Positions 1 through 10,938 of a DNA stretch of 64,000 nt are shown here, in pieces. Positions within the stretch are counted from its first letter, which is position 1. Each line of letters begins with the position of its first letter. The position numbers and the translations under genes were made by a program. The DNA comes from Calidifontibacter indicus. Lineage in GTDB: Bacteria; Actinomycetota; Actinomycetes; Actinomycetales; Dermatophilaceae. The notes under the pieces were generated by a model, which was given only the letters and a program-made list of their open reading frames with translations, was not told where the DNA came from and did no database searches. Location: assembly GCF_003386865.1 (NCBI RefSeq), contig NZ_QTUA01000001.1, forward strand, positions 2,976,001-3,040,000, in the 5' to 3' direction.

Positions 1-2422
1 CCGATCTGCCCGCTGCCCCGCGTGTCGACCCGGCCGCTGCGGCGGCCGTGCTGCGCGGCGTGCACACCGACCCGCACACCGTGCTCGGCGGTCAGCGTGA
101 CGAGCACGGGCCGTACATCCGTGCGCTGCGTCCGCTCGCGAAATCCGTTGCGGTGCAACTGGCCGACGGCACCCGGGTGCCGATGGAGCATGACGCCGAC
201 GGCGTCTGGGCGGCCCGCATCGACTCCGCCGACGAGCCCGACTACCGACTGGTCACCGTCTACGACGACGGCGTCGAGCACATCGCCGACGACCCGTTCC
301 GGTTCCTGCCCACCCTCGGGCAGATCGACCTGCACCTGCTCGGTGAGGGCCGGCACGAGAACCTCTGGGAGATCCTCGGCGCCCACCTGCACACCTACGC
401 GGGGCCGGCCGGAGACGTCACCGGCACCTCGTTCGCCGTGTGGGCACCCAACGCACTCGGCGTGCGCGTCATCGGCGACTTCAACCAATGGGACGGTTTC
501 GCCCACCCGATGCGCCGGCTCGGCAGCACCGGTGTGTGGGAGATCTTCGTGCCAGGCGTCGGTGCCGGCACCCGGTACAAGTTCTCGGTGCTGTGCGCCG
601 ACCGGGTGTGGCGCAGCAAGGCCGACCCGATGGCACGCCGTTCGGAGACCGCGCCCGCGACGGCGTCGATCGTCGACCAGTCGCAGTACGAATGGGGCGA
701 CGACGAGTGGCTCGCCGACCGTTCAGCGAACGACCCGCACGGTCGTCCGATGAGCATCTACGAGGTGCACCTCGGATCGTGGCGTCAGGGTCAGAGCTAC
801 CGCGACCTGGCCGAACATCTGGTCAACTACGTGCGCGACCTCGGCTTCACCCACGTCGAGTTCATGCCCGTGATGGAGCACCCGTACCCGCCGTCCTGGG
901 GCTACCACGTCACCGGCTACTACGCGGTGAACTCCCGGTTCGGCTCCCCCGACGACTTCAAGTACCTCGTCGACCGGCTGCACCAGGCCGGCATCGGGGT
1001 CATCCTCGACTGGGTGCCCGGACACTTCGCCACCGACGAATGGGCATTGGCGAAGTTCGACGGCACCGCGCTCTACGAGCACCCCGACCCGCGCAAGGGC
1101 TGGCACCCGCAGTGGGGGTCGTACATCTTCGACTACGGCCGACCGCAGGTGCGCAACTTCCTGGTGGCCAACGCGATCTACTGGCTGCAGGAGTTCCACG
1201 CCGACGGCCTGCGCGTCGACGGCGTGGCCTCGATGCTCTACCTCGACTACGCCCGCAACGCCGGCGAGTGGGTGCCCAACAAGTACGGCGGCCGGGAGAA
1301 CCTCGAAGCCGTCCAGTTGTTGCAGGAGACGAACGCGACGGCATACCGGCGGGTGCCGGGAACGGTGATGATCGCCGAGGAGTCGACGTCGTGGCCCGGT
1401 GTCACGAAGCCGACGAGCGCCGACGGACTCGGCTTCGGCTTCAAGTGGAACATGGGCTGGATGCACGACACGCTCGACTACTTCGCCGAGCGCCCCGAGC
1501 ACCGGCAGTTCCACCACCACAAGCTGACCTTCGGTCTGGTCTACGCGTTCAGCGAGCAGTTCGTGCTGCCGATCAGCCACGACGAGGTCGTGCACGGCAA
1601 GGGGTCGCTGCTGCGCAAGATGCCGGGCGACCGGTGGCAGCAGTTGGCCAACCTGCGCGCCCTGCTGGCTCACATGTGGTCGCATCCGGGCAAGCAACTG
1701 TTGTTCATGGGTTCGGAGTTCGCCCAGGAGTCGGAGTGGGCCGACGGCCGCAGCCTCGACTGGTGGCTGCTCGACCAACCGGCGCACTGGGGCGTGCACG
1801 CGCTGGTCAAGGACCTCAACCGCCGCTACCGCGAGCACCCCGCGCTGTGGGAGTTGGACAACGACGCGTCCGGTTTCCAGTGGGTCAACGCCAACGACGA
1901 GGCCGGCAACACCTACTCCTACCTGCGCTTCGGCGCGGGTGCGGAGAACGAGCGCGACGTGCTGCTCGCGGTGAGCAACCTCAGCGGTATCGAGCGCGCC
2001 GACGTGCGAATCGGTTTGCCCCGCAAGGGAATTTGGAAGGAAGTGCTCAACACCGACGCGTCGGGCTACGGCGGTTCGGGCGTGGGCAACCTCGGCGCCG
2101 TCGAGGCGACGGCGCAGCCGGCGGACGGTCAGCCCTACTCCGCCTCGATCACCCTGCCGCCGCTGTCGACGGTGTGGTTCCTCGCTCCCGACTACGTGGC
2201 CGACGAGCCGGACGCCGACGAGCAGGGCACCACCCAGCAGGCGGACGAGGAAGCCGAGCTCGCGTCGTCGGCCGAGGGCGCACAGGCGGCGTCCGGACAG
2301 GTTGTCGGCGCAGCGCCGAGCACGCCTGCCGCACCCGACGCGCCCGCCCCGGAGCCCGCGACCGATTCGTCCACCCAAGAGACCGCCGGCGACCCGTCGG
2401 CACCTGATGAAGGGAAGCAGCC

Positions 2423-2426
<4 letters not shown>
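1..2426 (+). CDS. glgB: 1,4-alpha-glucan branching enzyme (5' end outside window)
   Basis: Glycogen branching enzyme: it cleaves alpha-1,4 glucan and re-attaches the chain by an alpha-1,6 bond. The frame is open from the first bases, so the true start lies upstream; the first in-window start codon is GTG at 48. An N-terminal CBM48/E-set domain is followed by a GH13 barrel. Numbered from that GTG, the barrel has the nucleophile Asp in [10 protein letters not shown] (about 390), the acid/base Glu in MIAEES (about 442) and the [10 protein letters not shown] motif. After the C-terminal beta domain comes an unusual tail of about 75 residues rich in Ala, Pro, Glu and Asp, probably disordered. The stop overlaps the pgm start by four bases (GTGA), so the two are translationally coupled. 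Confidence 0.96.
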
Positions 2427-4057
<1,631 letters not shown>

Positions 4058-4071
4058 TCCGCCGCACGCAC

Positions 4072-4107
4072 CGAACGGGACGCCCGCCGGCGCGGGCGTC
4101 CCGTTCG
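4072..4107 (+). terminator. Strong hairpin terminator after pgm
   Basis: A perfect 16-bp stem (4072-4087 paired with 4092-4107) with a CGGC loop begins 15 bases after the pgm stop. No long T-run follows, as is common in high-GC actinobacteria. It ends the glgB-pgm unit. Confidence 0.8.
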
Positions 4108-4262
4108 TCGTCTGCCGCGTGACCCCGAGCCGGCCAGGGAAGTTCGGGACGTTCCCAGCGAAGTCCGCGATAGCGACCGAAATCGGCGTCCTCGCTGACC
4201 CAGGTCGATCCGCGTGTAGACGGCAGGACGAAACGTCCAACAGGTACGCGAACCGCGCGATG

Positions 4263-4309
4263 CCCACCCGGCCCCCGAAGCGACATTTTGCCTGCGCTTC
4301 GTGGGTGGG
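4263..4309. repeat. Imperfect inverted repeat before the P-loop gene
   Basis: Nested inverted repeat: CCCACCC at 4263-4269 pairs with GGGTGGG at 4303-4309, and CGAAGCG at 4276-4282 pairs with CGCTTCG at 4295-4301. It ends 12 bases before the start codon at 4322, so it could affect translation of that gene or be a leftover terminator. Function is not known. The rest of 4108-4262 shows nothing recognisable. Confidence 0.45.
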
Positions 4310-4321
4310 TAGGTTGCACCG

Positions 4322-4900
4322 ATGAGTGAGACCGACGGCCCCGCGGGCCGCATCTTCGTCGTCACCGGTGCGCCGTCGTCGGGCAAGACCTCGACCGGCC
4401 GGGCGTTGGCCGAGGCGCTGCCGAAGGCGGTGTTCATCGACGGGCCGACGCTCGAACAGTTCGTCGTCACCGGGCAGGCGCAGATGGAGGAGCCGCCGAG
4501 CGTCGAGCAGATCGAGCAGGTGCTGCTGCGCTATGCCGCTGCGCTCACGCTCGCCGATGTCTACCGGACCGGCGGGTTCGACGTCGTCATCGCCGACGAC
4601 CTGATCGACGAGCGATTGGAGGACTTCCTCGAACTCGCCGACCCCGAACCGATCCACCTGGTCGTGTTGCACCCGTCGGCAGAAACCCTCGCCGAACGCG
4701 GCGACCGCCTCGACATCGGCACCGCAACCGGATTGCACAACCTCATCGAACACCACACACCGCGGATCGGCCTGTGGATCGACAACTCGGTGACAACGGT
4801 GCCGATGACGGTGCTCACGATTCTGCGGGGTCTGGACGACGCGCTCATAGAGCCGGCCGACGACTCGCGCGAAAACGCAGACACCGACGCCGCCGACTGA
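4322..4900 (+). CDS. P-loop NTPase, small-molecule kinase-like
   Basis: 192-residue P-loop protein with a Walker A motif GAPSSGKT at residues 16-23. Its size and layout resemble small-molecule kinases and the chloramphenicol-phosphotransferase/shikimate-kinase group, but I see no motif that fixes the substrate. A conserved-looking VVIADDLID segment in the middle may be Walker B-like. The ATG at 4322 is chosen because it leads directly into the Walker A strand. It is flanked by a terminator upstream and the sigma-factor promoter downstream, so it is probably monocistronic. Confidence 0.7.
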   Translation: MSETDGPAGRIFVVTGAPSSGKTSTGRALAEALPKAVFIDGPTLEQFVVTGQAQMEEPPSVEQIEQVLLRYAAALTLADVYRTGGFDVVIADDLIDERLEDFLELADPEPIHLVVLHPSAETLAERGDRLDIGTATGLHNLIEHHTPRIGLWIDNSVTTVPMTVLTILRGLDDALIEPADDSRENADTDAAD

Positions 4901-4922
4901 CACGATTCCTGCCGGAACCTCT

Positions 4923-4948
4923 CAACCTTTGCGGGGCCAATTCCGTTA
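4923..4948 (+). promoter_or_regulatory. Candidate SigE-family (auto-regulated) promoter
   Basis: CAACC at 4923-4927 is followed after 16 bases by CGTTA at 4944-4948, about 30 bases before the sigma-factor start. This layout matches the AACC/CGTY type of -35/-10 pair used by extracytoplasmic-function sigma factors, which often transcribe their own gene. The assignment is inferred from spacing and consensus only. A ribosome binding site (CAGGGGG, 4966-4972) sits before the GTG. Confidence 0.45.
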
Positions 4949-4976
4949 GGGAGTCCATGAAGATCAGGGGGCACGG

Positions 4977-5498
4977 GTGAAGCCCGCGGCAGCGGCCGAG
5001 TTCACCGAGTTCGTGAACGCGTCCGCGCCGCGGTTGACGCACCTCGCCTGGCTGTTGTGCGGCGACGAGCAGCGCGCGCACGACCTCGTCCAGGACGCCC
5101 TCGAACGTGTCTGCGCCCGCTGGTCTCGGCTGCGCGACCAACAGCCCCACGCGTACGCGCGGCGCATCGTGGTCAACCTGCACACCGACGAGAGCCGACG
5201 TCGGCGGCGTGAACAGATCACGGCGGACGGCACTCTTCCGGAACGCGTCGACGGGCGGGCGGTGTCATCGGTGGAAGATCGGGCGCTGCTGACCTCGCTA
5301 CTCCAGTCGCTGCCACCTCGCGAACGCCAGATCGTCGTCCTGCGTCACTACAGCGACCTTCCCGAACGCGAGGTGGCCGACCTGCTCGGTGTCAGCGTCG
5401 GCACCGTCAAGAGTGCAGCATCGCGCGGCCTCGCCACGTTACGTGCCCGCCTGGCCGAACAATCCGATGTCGCCGACCGGGAGGAGAGTGCGCGATGA
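4977..5498 (+). CDS. SigE-family RNA polymerase sigma-70 factor
   Basis: 173-residue group 4 sigma factor with only region 2 (about residues 10-80, including HDLVQDALERV) and region 4 (about 100-160, including LPPRERQIVVLRHY and LLGVSVGTVKSAASRGLATL). This is the actinobacterial 'SigE family', which usually lacks a classical ZAS anti-sigma partner. The GTG at 4977 has a G-rich ribosome binding site. The stop overlaps the next gene by four bases (ATGA), so that coupled membrane protein is the best candidate regulator. Confidence 0.92.
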   Translation: MKPAAAAEFTEFVNASAPRLTHLAWLLCGDEQRAHDLVQDALERVCARWSRLRDQQPHAYARRIVVNLHTDESRRRRREQITADGTLPERVDGRAVSSVEDRALLTSLLQSLPPRERQIVVLRHYSDLPEREVADLLGVSVGTVKSAASRGLATLRARLAEQSDVADREESAR

Positions 5499-6547
5499 GC
5501 ACAGACTTCGAGACTCTGCTGCGCACCACCGAACCCAAGATCCGGCCGATCGATCCTGGCGTGGTGATCGCCCGCACCGACCGCCGTCGGCGGCGGCGTG
5601 CGTACGCGATCGGCGCCGGTGTCGCCGCCGGGGTGCTGGCGGCGACCGTGATCGGTTGGAGCGCGTACGGCCGGCTGGCCGGTCCGACACCCGCCGGACC
5701 ACAACCCGTCGCCGCGGATTGTGTTGTGAGTCAGCGTCATTCGGTGCCTCTGGGTGGAATCATGACCGGTGGCCACGCGAACGAGACGCACCTGCTTGGT
5801 CCCGCCTCGCCGAACACCACGATCCGGGTTTCCCAGGGTGCCGACGGGAGTTACCGAATGGCCAGCGCAGCAGACGGCACCACGTTCCACGATCTCGAAG
5901 AGGTCGGCGGCGGACGCTGTGGCCTGACCTTCTTCGCCGACAAGAACTACCGTTACGCGGTCGCACCGGTCAGCCCGGACGCAGAGAGCGTCGCTCTCAC
6001 CGGTGGCTTCACCATCTACGGTCCGGTGATTGACGCGCAAGGCGCTCCACTCGTCGTGGGAGTCGCTTTCGAGGAGAACCTCCGCCCACCGGTGACGGCG
6101 TATTGGACGACCACCGACGGATCGGTGGTGAACAGCGACGGCGACGACATCCGTACGGTGCGCCGGGACGGAATACGGATCAGTGTGAACGTCACACGAG
6201 GCACCGCGTCGATCGACTCCACCGACTCCGAAGCACCCAACCTGTGGACGAAGGCCGGTTCCGTACAACCGTTGTTCTTGTCAGAACCGGACAACCGGAC
6301 CGTGTTGCTCGTGCCCGCAGGAAGCCACACGGCCAGCTTCCGCCCGTACAAATCCAGCGACCAGGTCGCCACCGACGCGGTGGGCGATGCTCAGGTCACC
6401 GAGGTCGTCCCGATCCCCGGCAGCGGATACTCGGCCATCATCGTCCGAACCGGCGGTGGCGAGAACGGGAGCTCCGTCGCCCAGGTCAACTGGACGACGC
6501 CCGACGGGAAAGCACACACGTGGCGCCCCGGCGAAATTATCGAGTGA
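5495..6547 (+). CDS. Single-pass membrane protein coupled to the sigma factor
   Basis: 350 residues: a cytoplasmic N terminus of about 30 residues ending in a basic RRRRR cluster, one transmembrane helix (about residues 31-52), then a long extracytoplasmic region without a recognised domain. ATGA overlap with the sigma gene gives translational coupling. By position it is a likely anti-sigma or sensor partner, in the way small membrane proteins accompany SigE-family factors, but no zinc-binding HxxxCxxC motif is present. Function is inferred from context only. Confidence 0.8.
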   Translation: MSTDFETLLRTTEPKIRPIDPGVVIARTDRRRRRRAYAIGAGVAAGVLAATVIGWSAYGRLAGPTPAGPQPVAADCVVSQRHSVPLGGIMTGGHANETHLLGPASPNTTIRVSQGADGSYRMASAADGTTFHDLEEVGGGRCGLTFFADKNYRYAVAPVSPDAESVALTGGFTIYGPVIDAQGAPLVVGVAFEENLRPPVTAYWTTTDGSVVNSDGDDIRTVRRDGIRISVNVTRGTASIDSTDSEAPNLWTKAGSVQPLFLSEPDNRTVLLVPAGSHTASFRPYKSSDQVATDAVGDAQVTEVVPIPGSGYSAIIVRTGGGENGSSVAQVNWTTPDGKAHTWRPGEIIE

Positions 6548-6552
6548 CCTGC

Positions 6553-6894
6553 TCAGCCGACGGACTGCGCTGCTGCAGAGGCCAATTCGGGGTACTTCCC
6601 GCGATGCACCGACGGCACCTGCACCCACTGCTTCATCGGCCGTCCCGGCATGGGCTCGAACAAGTAAGCACCGTCGAGCTCCAACGCGGACGCGTGCATT
6701 GCGCCGTCCAGCTTGAAGATCATCTCCTCGCCCGACACCAGCGTCGCGAAGAACTTGCCCTTGCCGGGCAGCCGGAAGCCCGGGCTGCCGAACATCTGCG
6801 AGCGTTCGAAGGCGACTGCGGCGGCTTCGAGGTCGTCGGCGAGTTCGTCGAGCAGCGCCAAGCCGTCGGGGGTGGGTTTGGTCATCGCCGGCAT
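6553..6894 (-). CDS. TfoX N-terminal-domain-like protein
   Basis: 113 residues resembling the TfoX_N fold: an MFGSPGF segment near residue 34, a hydrophobic GKGKFFATLV strand, a KLD segment, and a C-terminal YPELASAAAQS helix. In other bacteria TfoX/Sxy relates to competence, but stand-alone TfoX_N proteins of this size are of unknown function. The ATG at 6894 overlaps the stop of the ATP-grasp gene (ATGA); an internal ATG at 6885 is an alternative start. It is the last gene of the esterase/ATP-grasp unit. Confidence 0.65.
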   Translation of the reverse strand: MPAMTKPTPDGLALLDELADDLEAAAVAFERSQMFGSPGFRLPGKGKFFATLVSGEEMIFKLDGAMHASALELDGAYLFEPMPGRPMKQWVQVPSVHRGKYPELASAAAQSVG

Positions 6895-8132
6895 CAGCCG
6901 AGAATCTTCTCCTCGTCCTTGGCCCAGAGCCCGGTGAGCCCACGGAAGTGCGCGAGGAACCGCTCGTGCTCGTGCGGCGGGTAGGTCGACTTCACGGTCT
7001 CGACGAGCAACCGGTCGAAGTCGTCGGACAGCACCCAGTCGAGCACCATCTCGTCGACGTGGTCGAGGCTGGTGGCGCAGAACTCGCGGTACTTCTCGGT
7101 TTCGAAGTGGGCGTCGGCGAGCTTCTGGTACTCCCCCAGCTTGCGCTCGTAGGGGCTGTCGGCGTCCGCGACCTCGAACCACGGGTCGACGTCGACCAGG
7201 GTGCTGCCCTTGCGGCCGGTGACCAGGCAGAAAACCGACCACTTCAGCAGCGACTTGATCGCCCACGGGAAGTAGTAGTGCAGCGAGGTGACGGCGACGT
7301 CGGGGCAGGCGTTGGCGTAGTCGATCGGGTAGACCGTGCCGTCCTTGACGAGCATCTCGCAGGAGTTGAACTCCCAGCGGAAGAACGCGTTGACGGTCTG
7401 CGCGATGGTGCGGGTCTCGGCGCCCATCGCCGGGGTGAGGAAGTCGTAGGCCACCTCGTAGCGATCGTGCATCGGCTCGTCCGGGCGGAACTTCATCACC
7501 ATCGTCTCGGGGCCGATGGTCAGGGCTCGCGCGAACACCTCGAACCCGTCGACCGCCTTCTGCAGGTGCATGAGCATCTCGCCCGACTCGTCGTAGGCAC
7601 GGTGCAGATCCTGCTCGTTCTTGATCATCGAGACGCCGCGCCAGGCGCCACCGTCGAACGGCTTCATGAACATCGGGTAGCCGAGTTCGGCGGCGACGGC
7701 GTCGAGGTCGAACGACCGGTTGTACTTGGTGGACGTGTAGGCCCAGCGCGAGTTGTCGACCGGGTTCTTGTAGGGCACGAGCACCGTCTCCGGCACGTGC
7801 ATCCCGAGCCGCATCAACGCGCAGTAAGCCGCGTGCTTCTCCATCGCCTGGAAAGTGAAGGGGCTGTTCAGCAGGTAGACGTCGTCCATGAGCGCGACCT
7901 TCTTCAGCCACTCGCGCGGGTGGTAGTACCAGTGCGCGAGCCGGTCGATCACCAGGTCGGTGCGCGGACGATCACGCAGGTTGAACGGCTCGATGGTGAG
8001 CCGCTCGGAGCGGATGTCGTGCTTCGTGCCGTCGGGCGCCGTGATCTGCCCCATCCTGCGGACGAGTTCCTCGAAGGCCTGGGGCCAGTCCTCCTCGGCG
8101 CCGAGCAGCAGGCCGATGAGATGTTCGGACAT
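6894..8132 (-). CDS. ATP-grasp domain protein (carboxylate-amine ligase type)
   Basis: 412 residues with an ATP-grasp-like layout. A pre-ATP-grasp segment (about 70-150) leads to the nucleotide-binding strand MFMKPFDGGAWRGV, which carries the ATP-binding Lys. The Mg2+ end has FNSCEMLVKDG followed by YPIDYANACPD, where the acidic residues would bind metal. Family members join a carboxylate to an amine or thiol via an acyl phosphate. The substrate is unknown. It starts with ATG at 8132 behind a clear GGAGGAGAA site (8139-8147), 27 bases after the upstream esterase. Confidence 0.85.
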   Translation of the reverse strand: MSEHLIGLLLGAEEDWPQAFEELVRRMGQITAPDGTKHDIRSERLTIEPFNLRDRPRTDLVIDRLAHWYYHPREWLKKVALMDDVYLLNSPFTFQAMEKHAAYCALMRLGMHVPETVLVPYKNPVDNSRWAYTSTKYNRSFDLDAVAAELGYPMFMKPFDGGAWRGVSMIKNEQDLHRAYDESGEMLMHLQKAVDGFEVFARALTIGPETMVMKFRPDEPMHDRYEVAYDFLTPAMGAETRTIAQTVNAFFRWEFNSCEMLVKDGTVYPIDYANACPDVAVTSLHYYFPWAIKSLLKWSVFCLVTGRKGSTLVDVDPWFEVADADSPYERKLGEYQKLADAHFETEKYREFCATSLDHVDEMVLDWVLSDDFDRLLVETVKSTYPPHEHERFLAHFRGLTGLWAKDEEKILG

Positions 8133-8158
8133 GGTGTTCTCCTCCTAAGGGACCACGG

Positions 8159-8914
8159 TCAGCAGAACCGGGGCAGGTGGTGGGCCAACTGCTTGCGCCA
8201 CCACGGCCAGTCGTGGGCACTGTCACTGCCCCAGACGTCGAGCTGGTGCGGAATTCCCTTGCGTTCCAACAGTGCCGCGAAATCGCGCGTCGAGGGGAGC
8301 GACCGGGTGGGCTCCCATTCGAATGGGCCTTCGCCGACGACCAGCAGGACGGCAGCGTGCTGTCGGATCCAGTCGAGGTGGTCGCCCTCCATGCCGGCGA
8401 CGTAGTGCATCGGGTTGGCGAAGTAGGTCGCGTCACCGGTCTCACCCCACCCGTGCCAGGTGGTCACGTCGTAGTTGCCCGACATCCCGATGCCGAGGCT
8501 GACGACGTGCGCGTGGGTCAGCGCAAAGTGCACCGCGTGGTAGGCCCCCATCGAGACGCCCATGGTGATGATCGGCAGTCGCCCACCGAGTTCCTGCTCG
8601 ATGTAGGGCAGCACCGCCTCCTCCAACCACCGGTTGTAGAGCAGGTGGCGTTTGGCACGCTCCTCGGTAGGTTGCTCGTTCGCCGACCACGTCCAGCCGT
8701 CGAGCGAGTCGACGCAGAAGAACGACACCCGGCCGGCGTCGACGAGATCCTGGACGGCGCCGACCATGCCGTTGCTCTCGAAATCCTCGGCCCGCCCGTT
8801 CTCGCTCGGGAAGACCAGCACCGGACGTCCGAAATGGCCGTGGCGCAACACACCGAGGGTGTGCTCGGCGCCCGGGATCCGGAGCTCTACACGTTGACCT
8901 GACACGAGACTCAT
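8159..8914 (-). CDS. Esterase of the alpha/beta-hydrolase fold
   Basis: 251-residue hydrolase of the esterase D/putative-esterase type. The nucleophile elbow is GVSMGAYHAV, the acid region includes VVGEGPFE, and the catalytic His is likely in SDSAHDWPWWR near the C terminus. No signal peptide, so cytoplasmic. I chose ATG 8914 because it overlaps the stop of the upstream gene (ATGA); the frame also extends to 8929. It works next to a second esterase and an ATP-grasp ligase. Confidence 0.85.
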   Translation of the reverse strand: MSLVSGQRVELRIPGAEHTLGVLRHGHFGRPVLVFPSENGRAEDFESNGMVGAVQDLVDAGRVSFFCVDSLDGWTWSANEQPTEERAKRHLLYNRWLEEAVLPYIEQELGGRLPIITMGVSMGAYHAVHFALTHAHVVSLGIGMSGNYDVTTWHGWGETGDATYFANPMHYVAGMEGDHLDWIRQHAAVLLVVGEGPFEWEPTRSLPSTRDFAALLERKGIPHQLDVWGSDSAHDWPWWRKQLAHHLPRFC

Positions 8915-9918
8915 CCAACCGCAATCCACGTATCGCGCAAGAGGGTCGACAGGGTCGGATCGAGACTGTCGCGCCAGCAGGTCCAGTTGTGCAGGTCGGG
9001 ATGCCCCACGAACCGCACGTCGGCACCGTTCGCCTCCAACCGCTGCGCCAGCCGCAGATTGTTGCGGTAGTTGCCCTCGGCCTCACCGCACCTCATCCCG
9101 ATGAGCGGACGGTGGGCGGCCGGTGCGGTGCCGAGCACGTCGACGAGGCGGGTGATGCGGGCGTACCACCGGAAACCGCTGTTGTCGCGGTCGTGCGCCA
9201 GCCGGGTGAAGAAGCTGCCCGACTGGCTGAACACCGCGCCGATCCGTGGATCACGAGCGCCGAGCACCATCGAGGTCAGCCCGCCGAGACTCGCTCCCAT
9301 CACGGCGATACGCGGAGTCGTCGGGTACTGCTCCTGCAGGGCGGTCAGCGCGCAACGCACCGACCGCGGGTACCGCTCCGAGCCCGAGTACCATTGCATC
9401 CGGCGCGGCGCGTCGGCATACACGATCCGAAACGGCGGGAGCAAACCGGTGCCGACGTGATGGGCCGCCCACCGCGACAGCTGTGCCCGTTCGCGATAGT
9501 CGGTGCCGTCGTGCACCCACAACAACGGCGCCGGACGCCGGTCGGACAGCCCGCGGGGCACCCACAGGTCGACGGCCAACGGCTGGGCAAGGTGGGACGG
9601 CAACTCCAGGCGGCGCAGCCGGCCCTTGGGGTCCGCAGCGCGTAACCAACCCGGTTCGCGGTAGTCAGCGCGCTGCCAGACCGATTTGTCGCCGTACGGC
9701 GGGTTGCCGATCGTCGGCGCGTGCGGGTCGAGCAGATACCGCCTGCGACCCCGCGGGTCGGTCACTTCGAAGTTGTACTCGAGCCGGACGAGGTGGGTTT
9801 CGTCGACCGTGCGCTCCCACCCGCCGGCTCGCCGCCGCGCCGGCCCGCTGAACGGGCCGGCGTCGAGGCGGACGGACGTCCATCGACGATCGGGGTCGTC
9901 GAGCCGGAGGGTGACCAT
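8911..9918 (-). CDS. Enterochelin esterase-like alpha/beta hydrolase
   Basis: 335 residues with the two-part layout of Fes/IroD-type esterases: an N-terminal beta domain (about 1-110, containing YLLDPHAP) and a C-terminal alpha/beta hydrolase with nucleophile GASLGG and a late VGHPDLHNW His. In the family this hydrolyses trilactone siderophore esters, but no siderophore genes are nearby, so the substrate stays open. The start has a good CGGAGGCGAT site. It is the first gene of a four-gene overlapping unit. Confidence 0.82.
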   Translation of the reverse strand: MVTLRLDDPDRRWTSVRLDAGPFSGPARRRAGGWERTVDETHLVRLEYNFEVTDPRGRRRYLLDPHAPTIGNPPYGDKSVWQRADYREPGWLRAADPKGRLRRLELPSHLAQPLAVDLWVPRGLSDRRPAPLLWVHDGTDYRERAQLSRWAAHHVGTGLLPPFRIVYADAPRRMQWYSGSERYPRSVRCALTALQEQYPTTPRIAVMGASLGGLTSMVLGARDPRIGAVFSQSGSFFTRLAHDRDNSGFRWYARITRLVDVLGTAPAAHRPLIGMRCGEAEGNYRNNLRLAQRLEANGADVRFVGHPDLHNWTCWRDSLDPTLSTLLRDTWIAVG

Positions 9919-9938
9919 GGATCGCCTCCGTCCGCAGG

Positions 9939-10877
9939 TCAGTACAGCGCCGACATCAGGGCGGTGCGTGCCTTCTTCACCCGCGGGTCGTGGGCGCCGA
10001 CGACGTCGAAGAGGTCGATGAGGTGCTCGCGGGCCTGGTTGCGCTCGTCGCCGGCGGTGGCCTTCACCAGGTCGATGAGGCGGGCGAAGGCGTCGTCGAT
10101 GTGGCCACCGAGCACGTCGAGGTCGGCGACCGTCGTCTGCTTGGCGACGTCGGTCGGGGCGGCTGCTGCCTCGGCACGCGCCGCGGCCAGGTCGACGCCC
10201 TCGGTGCGCTTCAGCAAGTTCACCTGACCGAGGCCGAGGCGGGCATCCTCGTCGTCCGGATTTGCCTGCAGCGCAGCGTTGTACGCGGCGATCGCGGCCT
10301 CGTAGTCACCCTTCTCGATCGCGTCGAACGCCCGCTCGTGGTACTCGTTCAGGGGCTCCTCGTCGGTCTCCTGCTCCGTCGGCGCGGCACCGAAGCCCTG
10401 TGCCCGGCCGGTGATGCCGTTCTGCTGCGCGGCCTGCAGCACCTGGTCGAGCACGGCGCGGATGTTGTCGTCGCTCTGGTCACCGGCGTAGAGCGGCAGC
10501 GGCTGCCCGCCGATGATCGCGAGCACCATCGGCACCTGCTGCACCTGCAGCGCCTGACGCAACTGCAACGCCTGGGTGATGTCGGCGACGGCCAGCAGGA
10601 GACGTCCGTCGTAGGAGTTGACGATCGCCGCGAGCGCGTCGATATGAGCGCGGCTCTGCGGCTGGCTGGAAGACCAGAGGGCGAGCAGCACCGGCACCTG
10701 CATCGACTGCTGGGCCGCCTCGTTGAAGCTGCGGTCATCGACCTCGACGACGTAGGACACCCCACCCTGTCCGGTGGGAGCGCCGGCGGGCGGCGCGGCC
10801 GGACGGGCCGGTTTCGCGAGAGCGGACAGGTCGACTGCGCCACGCAGGGCAGCCGCGTTCAGCGGGTTGTTGGACAT
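9939..10877 (-). CDS. CnoX/YbbN-like chaperedoxin (thioredoxin fold plus TPR)
   Basis: 312 residues: a low-complexity N terminus (1-40), a thioredoxin-like domain (about 42-150) and tetratricopeptide-like helices (about 175-310, including YHERAFDAIEKGDYEAAIAA). The position of the usual WCxxC reads LWSSSQPQS (about 67-75), so the redox cysteines are absent; it would act as a holdase or co-chaperone and not as an oxidoreductase. Start ATG 10877 is used because the open frame further upstream has no family similarity. Confidence 0.88.
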   Translation of the reverse strand: MSNNPLNAAALRGAVDLSALAKPARPAAPPAGAPTGQGGVSYVVEVDDRSFNEAAQQSMQVPVLLALWSSSQPQSRAHIDALAAIVNSYDGRLLLAVADITQALQLRQALQVQQVPMVLAIIGGQPLPLYAGDQSDDNIRAVLDQVLQAAQQNGITGRAQGFGAAPTEQETDEEPLNEYHERAFDAIEKGDYEAAIAAYNAALQANPDDEDARLGLGQVNLLKRTEGVDLAAARAEAAAAPTDVAKQTTVADLDVLGGHIDDAFARLIDLVKATAGDERNQAREHLIDLFDVVGAHDPRVKKARTALMSALY

Positions 10878-10938
10878 GACCCCATTCTGACCGATCCGCC
10901 GGAGCGAAACCGGGTCAGGGGCGTGGCGTCGAGCCCGG

